Source: JBEVEP01 sp040512755
GTDB lineage: Bacteria; Pseudomonadota; Alphaproteobacteria; Rhizobiales; Rhizobiaceae
Assembly (NCBI GenBank): GCA_040512755.1
Contig: JBEVEP010000068.1
Coordinates: forward strand, 1 to 17,128
Direction: 5' to 3'
Length of the DNA stretch: 17,128 nt
In this document: piece by piece, positions 1 through 6,825 of the stretch
How positions within the stretch are numbered: position 1 is the first letter of the stretch
How the letters are laid out: each line of letters opens with the position of its first letter
The notes under the pieces: model-generated
Told to the model about the DNA's origin: nothing
The model's database searches: none
Seen by the model: only the letters and a program-made list of their open reading frames with translations
Translations under genes and position numbers: made by a program

Positions 1-285
1 TGTCCTTATGCCTGCGCCGCAACCCGTTCCCACCTTTGGCAGGCAGGGCTGGCAGTCTTTATCATCAGGCGGACGCCGTTCGCGGCTTCCGCCCCCCCTT
101 TGTCCGGGACGCCATCTTTGGCTGAACCCGGCAACCCTTCCGATGCTGACGGTGGCTGTGGGCACAAGGGTAACGATCCGGCTTGTCGCCGAAACGAGGG
201 CCAGGTTCCCTACAGATCACCGCTACTCGGTTACTCTCGAAAAAGCAAAACCCCCGCCGTTCGCGGAATAGCTCCCGCGTTTTTT
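1..285 (+). ncRNA. Possible structured RNA of unknown family, 5' end perhaps outside the window
   Basis: No reading frame here looks like a protein, but the plus strand folds well. Bases 68-93 form a hairpin with a TTCG loop (GGCGGA/TCCGCC, a 2-base mismatch, then CCG/CGG). Bases 104-139 form a second hairpin (CCGGG/CCCGG enclosing GCCA/TGGC). An outer pairing of ACCC and CCCAC near 27-38 with GTGGG and GGGT near 157-170 would enclose both, giving a branched fold. A hairpin with a T-run follows at 262-285. I compared it by eye with 6S, tmRNA, RNase P, SRP RNA and cobalamin, TPP and FMN riboswitches and found none of their conserved cores. It could instead be the minus-strand leader of a gene to the left, perhaps dnaA. 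Transcription and strand are inferred. Confidence 0.3.
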
Positions 286-286
286 A
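248..286 (+). terminator. Rho-independent terminator, possibly bidirectional
   Basis: On the plus strand CGCGG (262-266) pairs with CCGCG (275-279), followed by six Ts (280-285). On the minus strand CCGC (rc of 263-266) can instead pair with GCGG a few bases further on, followed by a GGG/TTTT-rich tail ending near 241. The two hairpins share bases. The plus-strand version is the cleaner terminator. Confidence 0.5.
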
Positions 287-398
287 TTCTCCTGCATTTC
301 GGCTAGGTCTTCAGGCCCGAGGCCCATCCCCTTTCGATCGCTGAAGACTACAAAAATCGCTGTGGAAAGGGCAAGGCCGTGGCTAACGGATTTTTAAT

Positions 399-469
399 GA
401 ATCTGATCGAAGGGTAAGGGCGCCACAGCTGTCTTCCGGCGGCCTTAACCAAATAAATCGTTCTGATTC
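399..469. promoter_or_regulatory. Two CcrM-type GANTC methylation sites
   Basis: GAATC at 399-403 and GATTC at 465-469 match GANTC, the target of the cell-cycle methylase CcrM in alphaproteobacteria. Such sites occur in the Caulobacter dnaA promoter, where methylation state affects transcription. The motif is short and two copies in 70 bases could be chance. Confidence 0.3.
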
Positions 470-577
470 AAAACGTTCTTGCAGTGCAGCTTTTCCGGTC
501 CCCGGAGGCGAAATAAATTTAAAAAAAAAGCTTGACACAGCGTCGGCCACAACGACCGGTGGATGACCTGAATAACA

Positions 578-586
578 TGTGGATAA
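578..586 (-). promoter_or_regulatory. DnaA box
   Basis: TGTGGATAA on the plus strand is an exact reverse complement of the consensus TTATCCACA. It lies between the rpsT terminator and the expected dnaA gene, where DnaA autoregulation or an origin-like role would be plausible. It is a single perfect site, so an origin is not claimed. Confidence 0.5.
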
Positions 587-750
587 CCACGTGCAACTTG
601 CTGAGAACATTGGGAAAATCCTGCCAGCCCTTGTGCGGATGGAAAGCGCCTGCGGCACGATTAAACACCAGGGTTGACGTATGTGCCGGCAAAGAAATTT
701 TCGGTCCGTACGGGTTGCCGTCGCGTCACATTGCCAAGCCTTTGCCCGGC

Positions 751-780
751 AAACAAAAAACCCGGCGCCAGGCGCCGGGT
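751..780 (-). terminator. rpsT rho-independent terminator
   Basis: A perfect 9-bp stem (CCCGGCGCC / GGCGCCGGG, 761-779) with a one-base centre is followed on the minus strand by TTTTTTGTTT (rc of 751-760). It begins about 30 bases after the rpsT stop. There is no T-run on the plus-strand side, so it serves the minus strand. Confidence 0.85.
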
Positions 781-808
781 CTTATGAAAATCGAATCCCG
801 AAGGGGTA

Positions 809-1075
809 TCAGGCTGACAGCGTCTTCAAACGCTGAGCAAGACGGGAAACTTTCCGCGAGGCGGTGTTCTTGTGGATGACGCCCTTGGTCGCGGCGCGCA
901 TCAATTCCGGCTGTGCGGCGTTGAATGCAGCTTCCGCCGCTGCCTTGTCGCCAGCGGCCAGAGCTTCCTCGACCTTGCGGACGTAGGTACGAACGCGGGA
1001 GCGCCGGTTCTTGTTGACCGCAGCACGGCGGGCGATCTTGCGCGTTGCCTTTTTGGCCGATGACGTGTTGGCCAT
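809..1075 (-). CDS. rpsT: 30S ribosomal protein S20
   Basis: The 88-residue product begins MANTSSAKKATRKIARR and is very rich in Lys, Arg and Ala, the hallmark of bacterial S20, which binds 16S rRNA early in assembly of the small subunit. The length matches the family (about 86-90 residues). The frame is open 20 codons further upstream, but the ATG at 1075 was chosen because it gives the standard S20 N-terminus and has GAGAGAGG just before it. It has its own promoter (1170-1198), a leader with a terminator-like hairpin (1127-1156) and a strong terminator (751-780), so it is probably a single-gene unit. In rhizobia rpsT commonly precedes dnaA on the same strand. Confidence 0.97.
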   Translation of the reverse strand: MANTSSAKKATRKIARRAAVNKNRRSRVRTYVRKVEEALAAGDKAAAEAAFNAAQPELMRAATKGVIHKNTASRKVSRLAQRLKTLSA

Positions 1076-1124
1076 GATGCCTCTCTCTATCCGTGTAAGC
1101 TGCGCCTCGGATGTAACCGGAAGA

Positions 1125-1156
1125 CGCAAAAACAAAATGGGCAGCCGAAGGCCGCC
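1125..1156 (-). promoter_or_regulatory. Terminator-like hairpin in the rpsT leader
   Basis: On the minus strand GGCGGCC, a TTC loop and GGCTGCC (1156-1140) form a 7-bp stem with one G-U pair, followed by CATTTTGTTTTTG. The hairpin starts a few bases after the predicted rpsT transcription start, so it could attenuate rpsT. It could also stop read-through from the enoyl-CoA hydratase gene. Confidence 0.5.
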
Positions 1157-1169
1157 TCAGTCGTGGCGG

Positions 1170-1198
1170 CTTATAGTGTAGCTTTTGCGGGGCGTCAA
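1170..1198 (-). promoter_or_regulatory. Sigma-70 type promoter for rpsT
   Basis: On the minus strand TTGACG (1198-1193) is separated by 17 bases from TATAAG (1175-1170); each hexamer has one mismatch to consensus. Transcription would start near 1163, giving a leader of about 90 bases before the rpsT ATG. Confidence 0.65.
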
Positions 1199-1228
1199 CG
1201 CCGTCGGCCGTCTTTTTCGGGTCCGACG

Positions 1229-2002
1229 TCAGCGATTGCTGAACTTGGCTTTGCGCTTCTCCGCAAATGCAGCCATGCCTTCCTTCTGGTCATCGAGCGC
1301 GAACATCGCGTGGAAGACCCTGCGCTCGAAACGAAGGCCCTCCGAAAGCGTCAATTCATTCGAGCGATTGACCGCTTCCTTCGTCATCATCACGGCGGGA
1401 AGCGAGAACTCTGCGATCTGTGCGCCGATCCTGAGCGCCTCGTCGACGAGTTCGGCGGACGGGACCACGCGTGAAACAAGCCCGGAGCGCTCCGCCTCGG
1501 CCGCATCCATCATCCGTCCCGTCAGGCACATGTCCATCGCTTTGGACTTGCCTACAAGGCGGGTAAGGCGCTGGGAACCGCCCATCCCCGGCATGACGCC
1601 AAGCGTGATTTCGGGCTGACCGAATTTGGCATTGTCGCCTGCAATGATGAAATCGCACATCATGGCAAGCTCGCAGCCGCCGCCCAGCGCGTAGCCGGAC
1701 ACCGCGGCGATCATCGGCTTGCGGATGCGGCCCAGTCCTTCCCAGCCGGCGAACCAGTCCTCCATGTAGGCTTCGATATAGCTCTTGGCCTGCATCTCCT
1801 TGATGTCGGCGCCGGCGGCGAAGGCCTTTTCCGAACCGGTGATCACGATGGCCCCGATCCCCGGATTGGCATCGAGCGCCCCCAATGCGTCGACGAGATC
1901 CTTGAGCACCCGGGAATTGAGCGCGTTCAGCGCTTTCGGCCTGTTCAGCGTGATCAGACCGACCTTGCCGCGCTCCTCGACGGTGATCGTCTCATAATCC
2001 AT
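1229..2002 (-). CDS. Enoyl-CoA hydratase (crotonase family)
   Basis: The 257-residue protein has the length and sequence pattern of short-chain enoyl-CoA hydratase, which adds water to trans-2-enoyl-CoA in fatty-acid beta-oxidation in the cytosol. The oxyanion-hole region FAAGADIKEM lies at about residues 61-70. Both catalytic glutamates are present: E111 in GGGCELAMMCDF and E131 in FGQPEITLGVMPGMGG, matching Glu144 and Glu164 of the mitochondrial enzyme. The ATG at 2002 has a strong GGAGGAA site 7 bases upstream. The gene lies between mutM and rpsT on the same strand, the usual rhizobial order, with about 150 bases on each side, so it may be transcribed alone. The exact substrate chain length cannot be read from sequence; paaF- or fadB-type names would be guesses. 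Confidence 0.93.
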   Translation of the reverse strand: MDYETITVEERGKVGLITLNRPKALNALNSRVLKDLVDALGALDANPGIGAIVITGSEKAFAAGADIKEMQAKSYIEAYMEDWFAGWEGLGRIRKPMIAAVSGYALGGGCELAMMCDFIIAGDNAKFGQPEITLGVMPGMGGSQRLTRLVGKSKAMDMCLTGRMMDAAEAERSGLVSRVVPSAELVDEALRIGAQIAEFSLPAVMMTKEAVNRSNELTLSEGLRFERRVFHAMFALDDQKEGMAAFAEKRKAKFSNR

Positions 2003-2060
2003 GGGTCGTTCCTCCTCGGCTGACGCCAGCGGCCGGTGTCCGCTTATCTACAGCATCGAA

Positions 2061-2085
2061 CCAAAAAGTGCGAAGCGGTTTTCGG
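2061..2085. repeat. Fragment of a RIME-like palindromic repeat
   Basis: The core AAAAGTGCGAAGCGGTTTTC followed by GGA, in the gap between mutM and the enoyl-CoA hydratase gene, matches the copy at 14490-14534 at 22 of 23 positions. The outer arms have diverged here. This sequence type is a common intergenic repeat in rhizobial genomes. Confidence 0.6.
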
Positions 2086-2158
2086 ATGAATCCGGTGCGC
2101 AAACAAAGGTTTGGAGCAACGCCCAATTCCGGTCGATTCCGTTAAAGCGAGAGGCCCT

Positions 2159-3052
2159 CTAACGCTGGCATGTGGGGCAATAGAAAGTTGACCGGCCGCT
2201 TTGCGTGATGCGCCGGATGGTTCCGGTGCAGCCAGCCCTCCGACAAGGCTCCCCCTCGCGGTCATAGGCCGAAAACGAATGCTGAAAGTAACCGAGCGTT
2301 CCGTCCGTCCGGATATGATCCCGTAGCGACGAGCCCCCGGCGTCGATAGCCTCCGCGATCACGTCGCGGATGGCCTGCGCCAGGCGCGTGCTGCGCGGCG
2401 TCGCCCTGCCGCCGGCCGCGGATATGGTTGCGGCAGCCCGTCTTGGCGACAGGCCGGCGCGCCAGAGCGCTTCCGAGACGTAAATATTGCCCAGCCCGGC
2501 AATCAGCGTCTGGTCCAGCAGCGCCGCCTTGAGCGGTGCGCGCCGTCCATGCAGCAAATGGCTGAGCAGCGCGCCGTCAAGGGCATTGCCGGTCGGTTCG
2601 ATACCGAGATTGGCCAGCATCGGGTGACGGTCGAGTTGCCCTTCCTCGGCAAAAAGCATGAATCCGAAGCGTCTCGGATCGTTGAACACGATGCGCGACG
2701 CCTGCCCTTTGGGCGTGCGCAGATGAAAGACGATATGATCGTGAGCCGCGTCCTTCGATCGTTCGTGGTGAAAGACGCCTGGGAGGTCGGAGTCTTGCTC
2801 GCTCTCCACCCGGAACGACCCCGACATGCCGAGATGGCAGATCAGGATCGGCCCGCCATCCACATGAGCAGTCAGATATTTGGCGCGGCGGCCAAGCGCG
2901 GTGACTTTCCGGCCGGCAAGCCGCTCCGTAAATTGGTCGGGCAGGGGAAAGCGCAGATCCGGCCGTCTCGCCTCGACGTGATCGATCAACGCGCCTTCGA
3001 AGACCGGTTGCAGACCGCGCCGGACCGTCTCAACCTCGGGAAGCTCAGGCAT
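2159..3052 (-). CDS. mutM: Formamidopyrimidine-DNA glycosylase (Fpg/MutM)
   Basis: The 297-residue enzyme excises oxidised purines such as 8-oxoguanine and nicks the strand by beta,delta-elimination. The N-terminus MPELPEVETVRRGL carries the catalytic proline (P2) and glutamate (E3), and K58 in GRRAKYL corresponds to the conserved phosphate-contacting lysine. The C-terminal zinc finger has C270, C275, C292 and C295, with the DNA-binding arginine in QSGRSTFYC. The frame is open 39 codons upstream, but cleavage chemistry needs Pro at position 2, which fixes the ATG at 3052. That ATG overlaps the deoB stop by 8 bases and has no clear ribosome binding site, suggesting translation coupled to deoB. 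Confidence 0.96.
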   Translation of the reverse strand: MPELPEVETVRRGLQPVFEGALIDHVEARRPDLRFPLPDQFTERLAGRKVTALGRRAKYLTAHVDGGPILICHLGMSGSFRVESEQDSDLPGVFHHERSKDAAHDHIVFHLRTPKGQASRIVFNDPRRFGFMLFAEEGQLDRHPMLANLGIEPTGNALDGALLSHLLHGRRAPLKAALLDQTLIAGLGNIYVSEALWRAGLSPRRAAATISAAGGRATPRSTRLAQAIRDVIAEAIDAGGSSLRDHIRTDGTLGYFQHSFSAYDREGEPCRRAGCTGTIRRITQSGRSTFYCPTCQR

Positions 3053-4286
3053 TGGCGGCGATGGTCGCGTAGAAGGATTTGCCGTGCGGACCTGGCGCCA
3101 GGCCAAGGTGCTCGGCCACCGTCGCTCCAATATCGGCGAAAGTTGTGCGCATGCCGACGTCGCCACCACGCAAGCCCGGCCCGGTGCCGATGATGGGGAC
3201 GCGTTCCCGCGTGTGATCGGTTCCTTTCCAGGACGGGTCGCAGCCGTGATCGGCTGTCAGAAGCAGCAAGTCGCCGTCCCGCAGGCGGGCCAGCGCTTCC
3301 GGCAGACGCCGGTCGAATACCTCAAGCGCAGCCGCATAGCCGGCGACATCCCGGCGATGACCGTACATCGTGTCGAAGTCGATGAAATTGGCAAAGACCA
3401 GGTCGCCATCGCCCGCATCGTCCATGCCGGTCATCGCGGCGTCGAAGAGCGCCATGTTGCCCGCGGCCTTCCGAACCTCCGAGACGCCGCGATGGGCGAA
3501 TATGTCGCCGATCTTTCCGATGCCGATCACGCGGTTGCCCCTGGCGACCAACCGATCGAGAAGCGTCGGTTCGGGAGGCGGGACGGCATAGTCGCGCCGG
3601 TTCGCCGTGCGCTCGAAGGTGGCGGCGGTTTCTCCGATGAACGGCCGCGCGATGACCCGTCCTATATTCAGCGGGTCAACAAGTTTGCGAACGGTCTTGC
3701 AGAGCGTGTAGAGCCGTTCCAACCCGAAATGCGTCTCATGGGCCGCGATCTGGAAAACGGAATCGGCCGAGGTGTAGCAAATCGGTTTTCCGGTCCGAAT
3801 GTGCTCTTCGCCGTAGCGTTCGATGATTTCCGTGCCGGATGCGTGGCAGTTTCCGAGAATTCCCGGCAGGCCGGCCTGTTCCACGATGTCTTCGATCAGT
3901 TGCGGGGGAAAGGTCGGCTCTGCCTGGGGGAAATAGCTCCAGTCGAAAGTGACCGGTACAGCCGCGATCTCCCAATGTCCCGATGGCGTGTCCTTGCCGC
4001 TCGATATTTCGTCGGCAGCGCCGAAAAAGGCCTCTGACGCCACAGGTCCGCCCATTCCGGCCGGCAGGCGGCCGGTCGCGATCCTCGCCGCCTCGGCGAG
4101 CCCCAGCGACTGCATATTGGGTACCGACAAATTTCCGGCCCGCACGCCGTCCAGGTCAGCCTTTCCGGCATAACAGGCGGCAGCGATATGACCCAGCGTA
4201 TCGGAGCCTTGGTCGCCAAAGCGCGGCGCATCATCGGCCCCGCCGATGCCGAATGAGTCCAGAACGAAGATGAAGGCGCGTTTCAT
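3045..4286 (-). CDS. deoB: Phosphopentomutase
   Basis: The 413-residue protein belongs to the alkaline-phosphatase-like metalloenzymes and interconverts (deoxy)ribose 1-phosphate and 5-phosphate in nucleoside salvage. The metal-binding start MKRAFIFVLDSFGIGGADD (D10), the phosphorylated threonine in SGKDTPSGHWE (T100), and the C-terminal metal ligands in NFIDFDTMYGHR and LTADHGCDPSWKGTDH are all present. The length is usual for DeoB (about 390-410). Its stop overlaps the mutM start, so the two form a transcription unit. The ATG at 4286 has only a weak ribosome binding site but gives the canonical N-terminus. Upstream is a 550-base gap filled largely with inverted repeats. No other deo genes (deoA, deoC, add, upp) are visible nearby. 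Confidence 0.96.
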   Translation of the reverse strand: MKRAFIFVLDSFGIGGADDAPRFGDQGSDTLGHIAAACYAGKADLDGVRAGNLSVPNMQSLGLAEAARIATGRLPAGMGGPVASEAFFGAADEISSGKDTPSGHWEIAAVPVTFDWSYFPQAEPTFPPQLIEDIVEQAGLPGILGNCHASGTEIIERYGEEHIRTGKPICYTSADSVFQIAAHETHFGLERLYTLCKTVRKLVDPLNIGRVIARPFIGETAATFERTANRRDYAVPPPEPTLLDRLVARGNRVIGIGKIGDIFAHRGVSEVRKAAGNMALFDAAMTGMDDAGDGDLVFANFIDFDTMYGHRRDVAGYAAALEVFDRRLPEALARLRDGDLLLLTADHGCDPSWKGTDHTRERVPIIGTGPGLRGGDVGMRTTFADIGATVAEHLGLAPGPHGKSFYATIAANA

Positions 4287-4399
4287 GGGATGGGCCAGGC
4301 ACCGCTCTAAAAGGTCACCCCAGACATAGGATCGATCGGAGCGCTTGGCAATTCGTCAGGCCTGGGGACACGGCATTGAATCGGGTTAACAGATGCCCA

Positions 4400-4722
4400 A
4401 TAACCCCTCTCCGTCTCGCTTCGCTCGACACCTCTCCCCCTGAAGGGGGCGAGGAAGGGCGCTGGTCGCGGCGAGTTCATGCCCTTCCTCCACCCCTTTA
4501 GGGGCAGGGAAATCGCATATGGCAATCTTCTAACGATGGAGACTAGCGAGTGGCGTTCCCCCTTGTCGACATCCTCGCCCACACCGTCCGCTCCGCCCAC
4601 TGACGCGGTCGAGTAGGACGACAGCGAGGAGTATTCGCCGCAAGTCACCAACGTCCCATATGCGATTGCCCTGCCTTTAGGGAGAGGTGTTGAGCGAAGC
4701 GAGACGGAGAGGGGGAGGTTAT
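4400..4722. repeat. Nested inverted repeat element between deoB and tadE
   Basis: The outer arms at 4406-4438 and 4680-4712 are 33-base inverted copies with one mismatch, and ATAACC/GGTTAT lies just outside them. Inner arms at about 4495-4522 and 4655-4682 are inverted copies too, sharing the core AATCGCATATGG. About 130 bases of unique sequence lie in the centre. An open frame runs through it on the minus strand (4307-4729), but its translation simply follows the repeat arms and has no protein-like features. The arms resemble CTCTCC/GGGG-type rhizobial intergenic repeats. The rest of the 4287-4838 gap shows no gene. Confidence 0.7.
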
Positions 4723-4782
4723 CGACCAAGCCGGCAATTAATCCGGATTTAGTGCGTGCGCGGGGTTCGCCTCCCGAACCGC

Positions 4783-4808
4783 AATGCTGCGTTGGAAATG
4801 CTGCGTTG
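4783..4808. repeat. Short tandem direct repeat
   Basis: AATGCTGCGTTG occurs at 4783-4794 and again at 4797-4808, just downstream of the tadE-like gene on its strand. No function is suggested. Confidence 0.5.
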
Positions 4809-4838
4809 AATGTGAGTTGCGGCGACCAGCAGACGCGC

Positions 4839-5501
4839 TCAGTTATAGCAGTCGCCGCAGGGGATGGTCTGGCTCATCCGGGGCCGCAGATGGTAGGTGT
4901 CCTTCATGGTCATCTCCCCGATCGCGGCGACGAGACCGAGGGAAGCCTTCTGGCTGTCCGACCATGCGATGACCGGCTTGTACTCCAGAACGCTTTCCAC
5001 CTTGACGAGGAAGCTCCCGGCGATTTTCAGCTTCTCGGGCACGGTCGTCGCCGTCCCGGCGGCAACGCCTGCCTTCGGTTCGCCCTTTTCAAGCATACGC
5101 GACCACGCGACCTTCACCTGAGGCGTGGATTCGTTGCCGATCGCGATGGCGGTGACAGTGATCGTCAGTCCCGATCGATTGTAGGGCTGCAGGAGCGATC
5201 CGCCGATGGCCATAATGGCCTCGATCTCCGCCTTGGACATTGTAGGCTGCTGGGCGATCAGGTCGGCGACCATGCTTGCGGCCCGGCTGACCTTCTTGCT
5301 GGCCTCGATGGCGAGCGAAATCTCCATCGATGCGAGATAAGTCATCAACAGCAGCGGCGCGACGAAGGCGAATTCAATCGCCGCCACGCCCCGTCTGTCG
5401 GAGAGGAGCTGCACTACCCGGTTCCTCGCGCGCCCCAGCGCCGCCCGGGAACCGCCATAAAAGAAGCCAAGCAGCCCGGCCTTGTTCGACGTGCTCACCA
5501 T
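4839..5501 (-). CDS. TadE-family pilus assembly protein (minor pseudopilin)
   Basis: The 220-residue protein has a basic N-terminus of about 35 residues, then RRGVAAIEFAFVAPLLL, the signature of the TadE-like family, leading into one membrane helix (about residues 40-60). The rest (about 160 residues) is predicted to be periplasmic and ends in a Cys-X2-Cys tail, CGDCYN. TadE-type pseudopilins are processed by the Tad prepilin peptidase and are needed for Flp pilus formation. A TTG at 5516 would overlap the stop of the upstream gene, but the ATG at 5501 was preferred because GAGGGG precedes it at good spacing. The 11-base gap to the second TadE-like gene indicates one operon. Which of the two corresponds to TadE and which to TadF is not certain. 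Confidence 0.85.
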   Translation of the reverse strand: MVSTSNKAGLLGFFYGGSRAALGRARNRVVQLLSDRRGVAAIEFAFVAPLLLMTYLASMEISLAIEASKKVSRAASMVADLIAQQPTMSKAEIEAIMAIGGSLLQPYNRSGLTITVTAIAIGNESTPQVKVAWSRMLEKGEPKAGVAAGTATTVPEKLKIAGSFLVKVESVLEYKPVIAWSDSQKASLGLVAAIGEMTMKDTYHLRPRMSQTIPCGDCYN

Positions 5502-5512
5502 TTGCCCCTCGT

Positions 5513-6103
5513 TCAATCGTCAAAAGGTTCGTTCTGCCAGGTGGCGGTCGCGAAAAGCAGGGTCTTGTGCCCCTTCAGGTTGGACAATCTCTCGCGCATG
5601 AGATCGGTCATGACCGGCCACGGATAAAGAACCCTGAGCATGTTCTTCTCCATCGAAAGTCCCGGTTCGAATTCGATGTTCTCCGTATCGATTTCCCGTT
5701 CCTCGCCGCTACCCGTCAAGGGCAGGGGCAGGGCGGCCAGCTGCGCAAAAGTCGGCCGGGTGCGCAGATCGACCTCAAGTCCGGGGCAACCGGTGGCGAC
5801 GATCACCTCGATCTGATCGCAGATGAGTTTCCTGAGACTCGCCTCGGTCAGGTCGGCCGCCTTGATCTGGCCGGTGCGCAATTGCCGCGCCAGATTGTCG
5901 GTGGCATTCGCGACGACCTGCTGTCCGGCGAAGGAAATGCAGGTTTCGAGGATGGCGAATGTGAGAGCTGCGAAAGGGATGGCCAGCTTGGCGAATTCGA
6001 TCGCGGTGCTGCCGCTTGTGTCGTGCAGAAAGCGCGAGAGAATGTTTGAACTGCGCGCTGCGGCGTCCGGCCGCGCGGTCTCCTGACTGCGTCCAATACC
6101 CAT
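5513..6103 (-). CDS. TadE/TadF-like pilus assembly protein (minor pseudopilin)
   Basis: The 196-residue protein has an N-terminal arm of about 28 residues, then DTSGSTAIEFAKLAIPFAAL, the TadE-like motif with the conserved Glu five residues after the Gly-Ser junction, followed by a membrane helix to about residue 60. The C-terminal part is polar, with two cysteines (in LICDQ and TGCPGL) that could form a disulphide. The ATG at 6103 is preceded by AGGGG. It is the first gene of a two-gene leftward unit with the neighbouring TadE-like gene. The two are paralogues with the same layout, probably a pair of minor pseudopilins of the pilus encoded to the right. No large TadG-type protein is present in the window. 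Confidence 0.83.
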   Translation of the reverse strand: MGIGRSQETARPDAAARSSNILSRFLHDTSGSTAIEFAKLAIPFAALTFAILETCISFAGQQVVANATDNLARQLRTGQIKAADLTEASLRKLICDQIEVIVATGCPGLEVDLRTRPTFAQLAALPLPLTGSGEEREIDTENIEFEPGLSMEKNMLRVLYPWPVMTDLMRERLSNLKGHKTLLFATATWQNEPFDD

Positions 6104-6248
6104 TTCGAGCCCCTGCCAATCTCAATCGGTATCGGCAAGGACAATATTCAAAATACGTTTCGTTCCGGTTTGGATGTTTGTTCGAAACTTCGTGCCGCGC
6201 TTTACCGGAAGCTAACCACCGGCGAGCGCCAGCCGCAGGAACTCATCC

Positions 6249-6683
6249 TCACTGGCCGCCGATCTGAGCGTCGGAAGACTGTTCAGCTTCGCTCTTAAAG
6301 GAGCCTTCGCAGTAAGGCGTGCAGGAGAGCGTCTGGATCGCGGCACGCCTGTATATACGGACAGACTGGGCCGTTTGCCGCACGACCGTCACCTGTTCAT
6401 CGATGACCGGGATGCCGGCTTCATCCAGAACGACCAGGTTGGTGACGCCAAAGCCCTTGCCCGTCAGCACGATCGTGTGGGCATCCTGCACCGATGCGTC
6501 GGCGATCATTGGATTGCCGACAATAATCGTATCGGCCGCGCGCGTGAGCTTGACGATGCGCGCTTGGTGCATCGTCACCTCGATGCCCGTCTCGGCAGAG
6601 GCCTGGCCTGCGGCCATTGCAACCCCGCAGCAGACCAGAGCGGCGCGCAGGATGGAAATTCCTGAAAACTGTGTCGGACGCAT
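6249..6683 (-). CDS. Secreted pilus assembly protein with a CpaC-type N-terminal domain only
   Basis: The 144-residue product has a signal peptide (MRPTQFSG, a hydrophobic stretch to about residue 28, and ASA as cleavage site). It is followed by a domain of about 70 residues that parallels the N-terminal domain of CpaC: IIVGNPMIADASV against ILVANPSVADAVT, and GKGFGVTNLVVLDEAG against GKQVGETNIFVFGPNG. There is no secretin domain. Two cysteines lie in SCTPYC near the C-terminus. The frame is open 43 codons further upstream, but the ATG at 6683 gives a clean signal peptide and has GGGGGG before it. It faces away from pilA across a shared control region. It probably works in the periplasm near the CpaC channel; its precise role is unknown to me. 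Confidence 0.8.
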   Translation of the reverse strand: MRPTQFSGISILRAALVCCGVAMAAGQASAETGIEVTMHQARIVKLTRAADTIIVGNPMIADASVQDAHTIVLTGKGFGVTNLVVLDEAGIPVIDEQVTVVRQTAQSVRIYRRAAIQTLSCTPYCEGSFKSEAEQSSDAQIGGQ

Positions 6684-6727
6684 GCAACCCCCCGGCATGA
6701 AGCGTTCAACGAAGATGAACGATATTG

Positions 6728-6743
6728 GTGAACCAACGGTTAA
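6728..6743 (-). promoter_or_regulatory. Candidate CtrA binding site facing the leftward pilus gene
   Basis: On the minus strand the sequence reads TTAA, seven bases, TTCAC, which is 8 of 9 matches to TTAA-N7-TTAAC. It sits 45 bases upstream of the 6683 ATG. Short AT-rich motifs arise by chance, so this is tentative. Confidence 0.3.
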
Positions 6744-6825
6744 GTCCGGAATCAGGCGCGCGAGACTGCCGCAAAAGCCCCGCACAGAAGCCTGCTTTTC
6801 CCGGCAATACAATTGAATGCTTATT

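Larger units (their letters stand above)
287..750. other. Long intergenic region, probable dnaA upstream control region
   Basis: No credible gene is present; the open frames have no recognisable composition or family. The stretch holds one perfect DnaA box (578-586), a one-mismatch box (TGTGGAAAG, 361-369), two GANTC sites (399-403 and 465-469) and an A/T-only run around 511-529. In many rhizobia dnaA lies directly downstream of rpsT on the same strand, so this would be its promoter and leader. dnaA itself is not in the window, so this role is inferred from gene order. Confidence 0.45.

Noticed and set aside
1..285. Identification as 6S RNA, tmRNA, RNase P RNA, SRP RNA or a cobalamin, TPP or FMN riboswitch
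   Set aside because: None of the conserved core sequences of these families could be found on either strand by eye.
532..560. TTGACA resembling a -35 box on the plus strand
   Set aside because: No acceptable -10 hexamer lies 16-18 bases downstream (ACCGGT at 17), and no plus-strand gene follows.
3084..4037. Long plus-strand open frame (317 codons)
   Set aside because: It lies antisense to deoB, which has all its catalytic motifs. The translation has no recognisable domain and is an artefact of GC-rich codon bias.
4307..4729. Minus-strand open frame of 140 codons between deoB and tadE
   Set aside because: It runs through the arms of the inverted repeat element. Its residues follow from the repeat, and no ribosome binding site or domain is seen.
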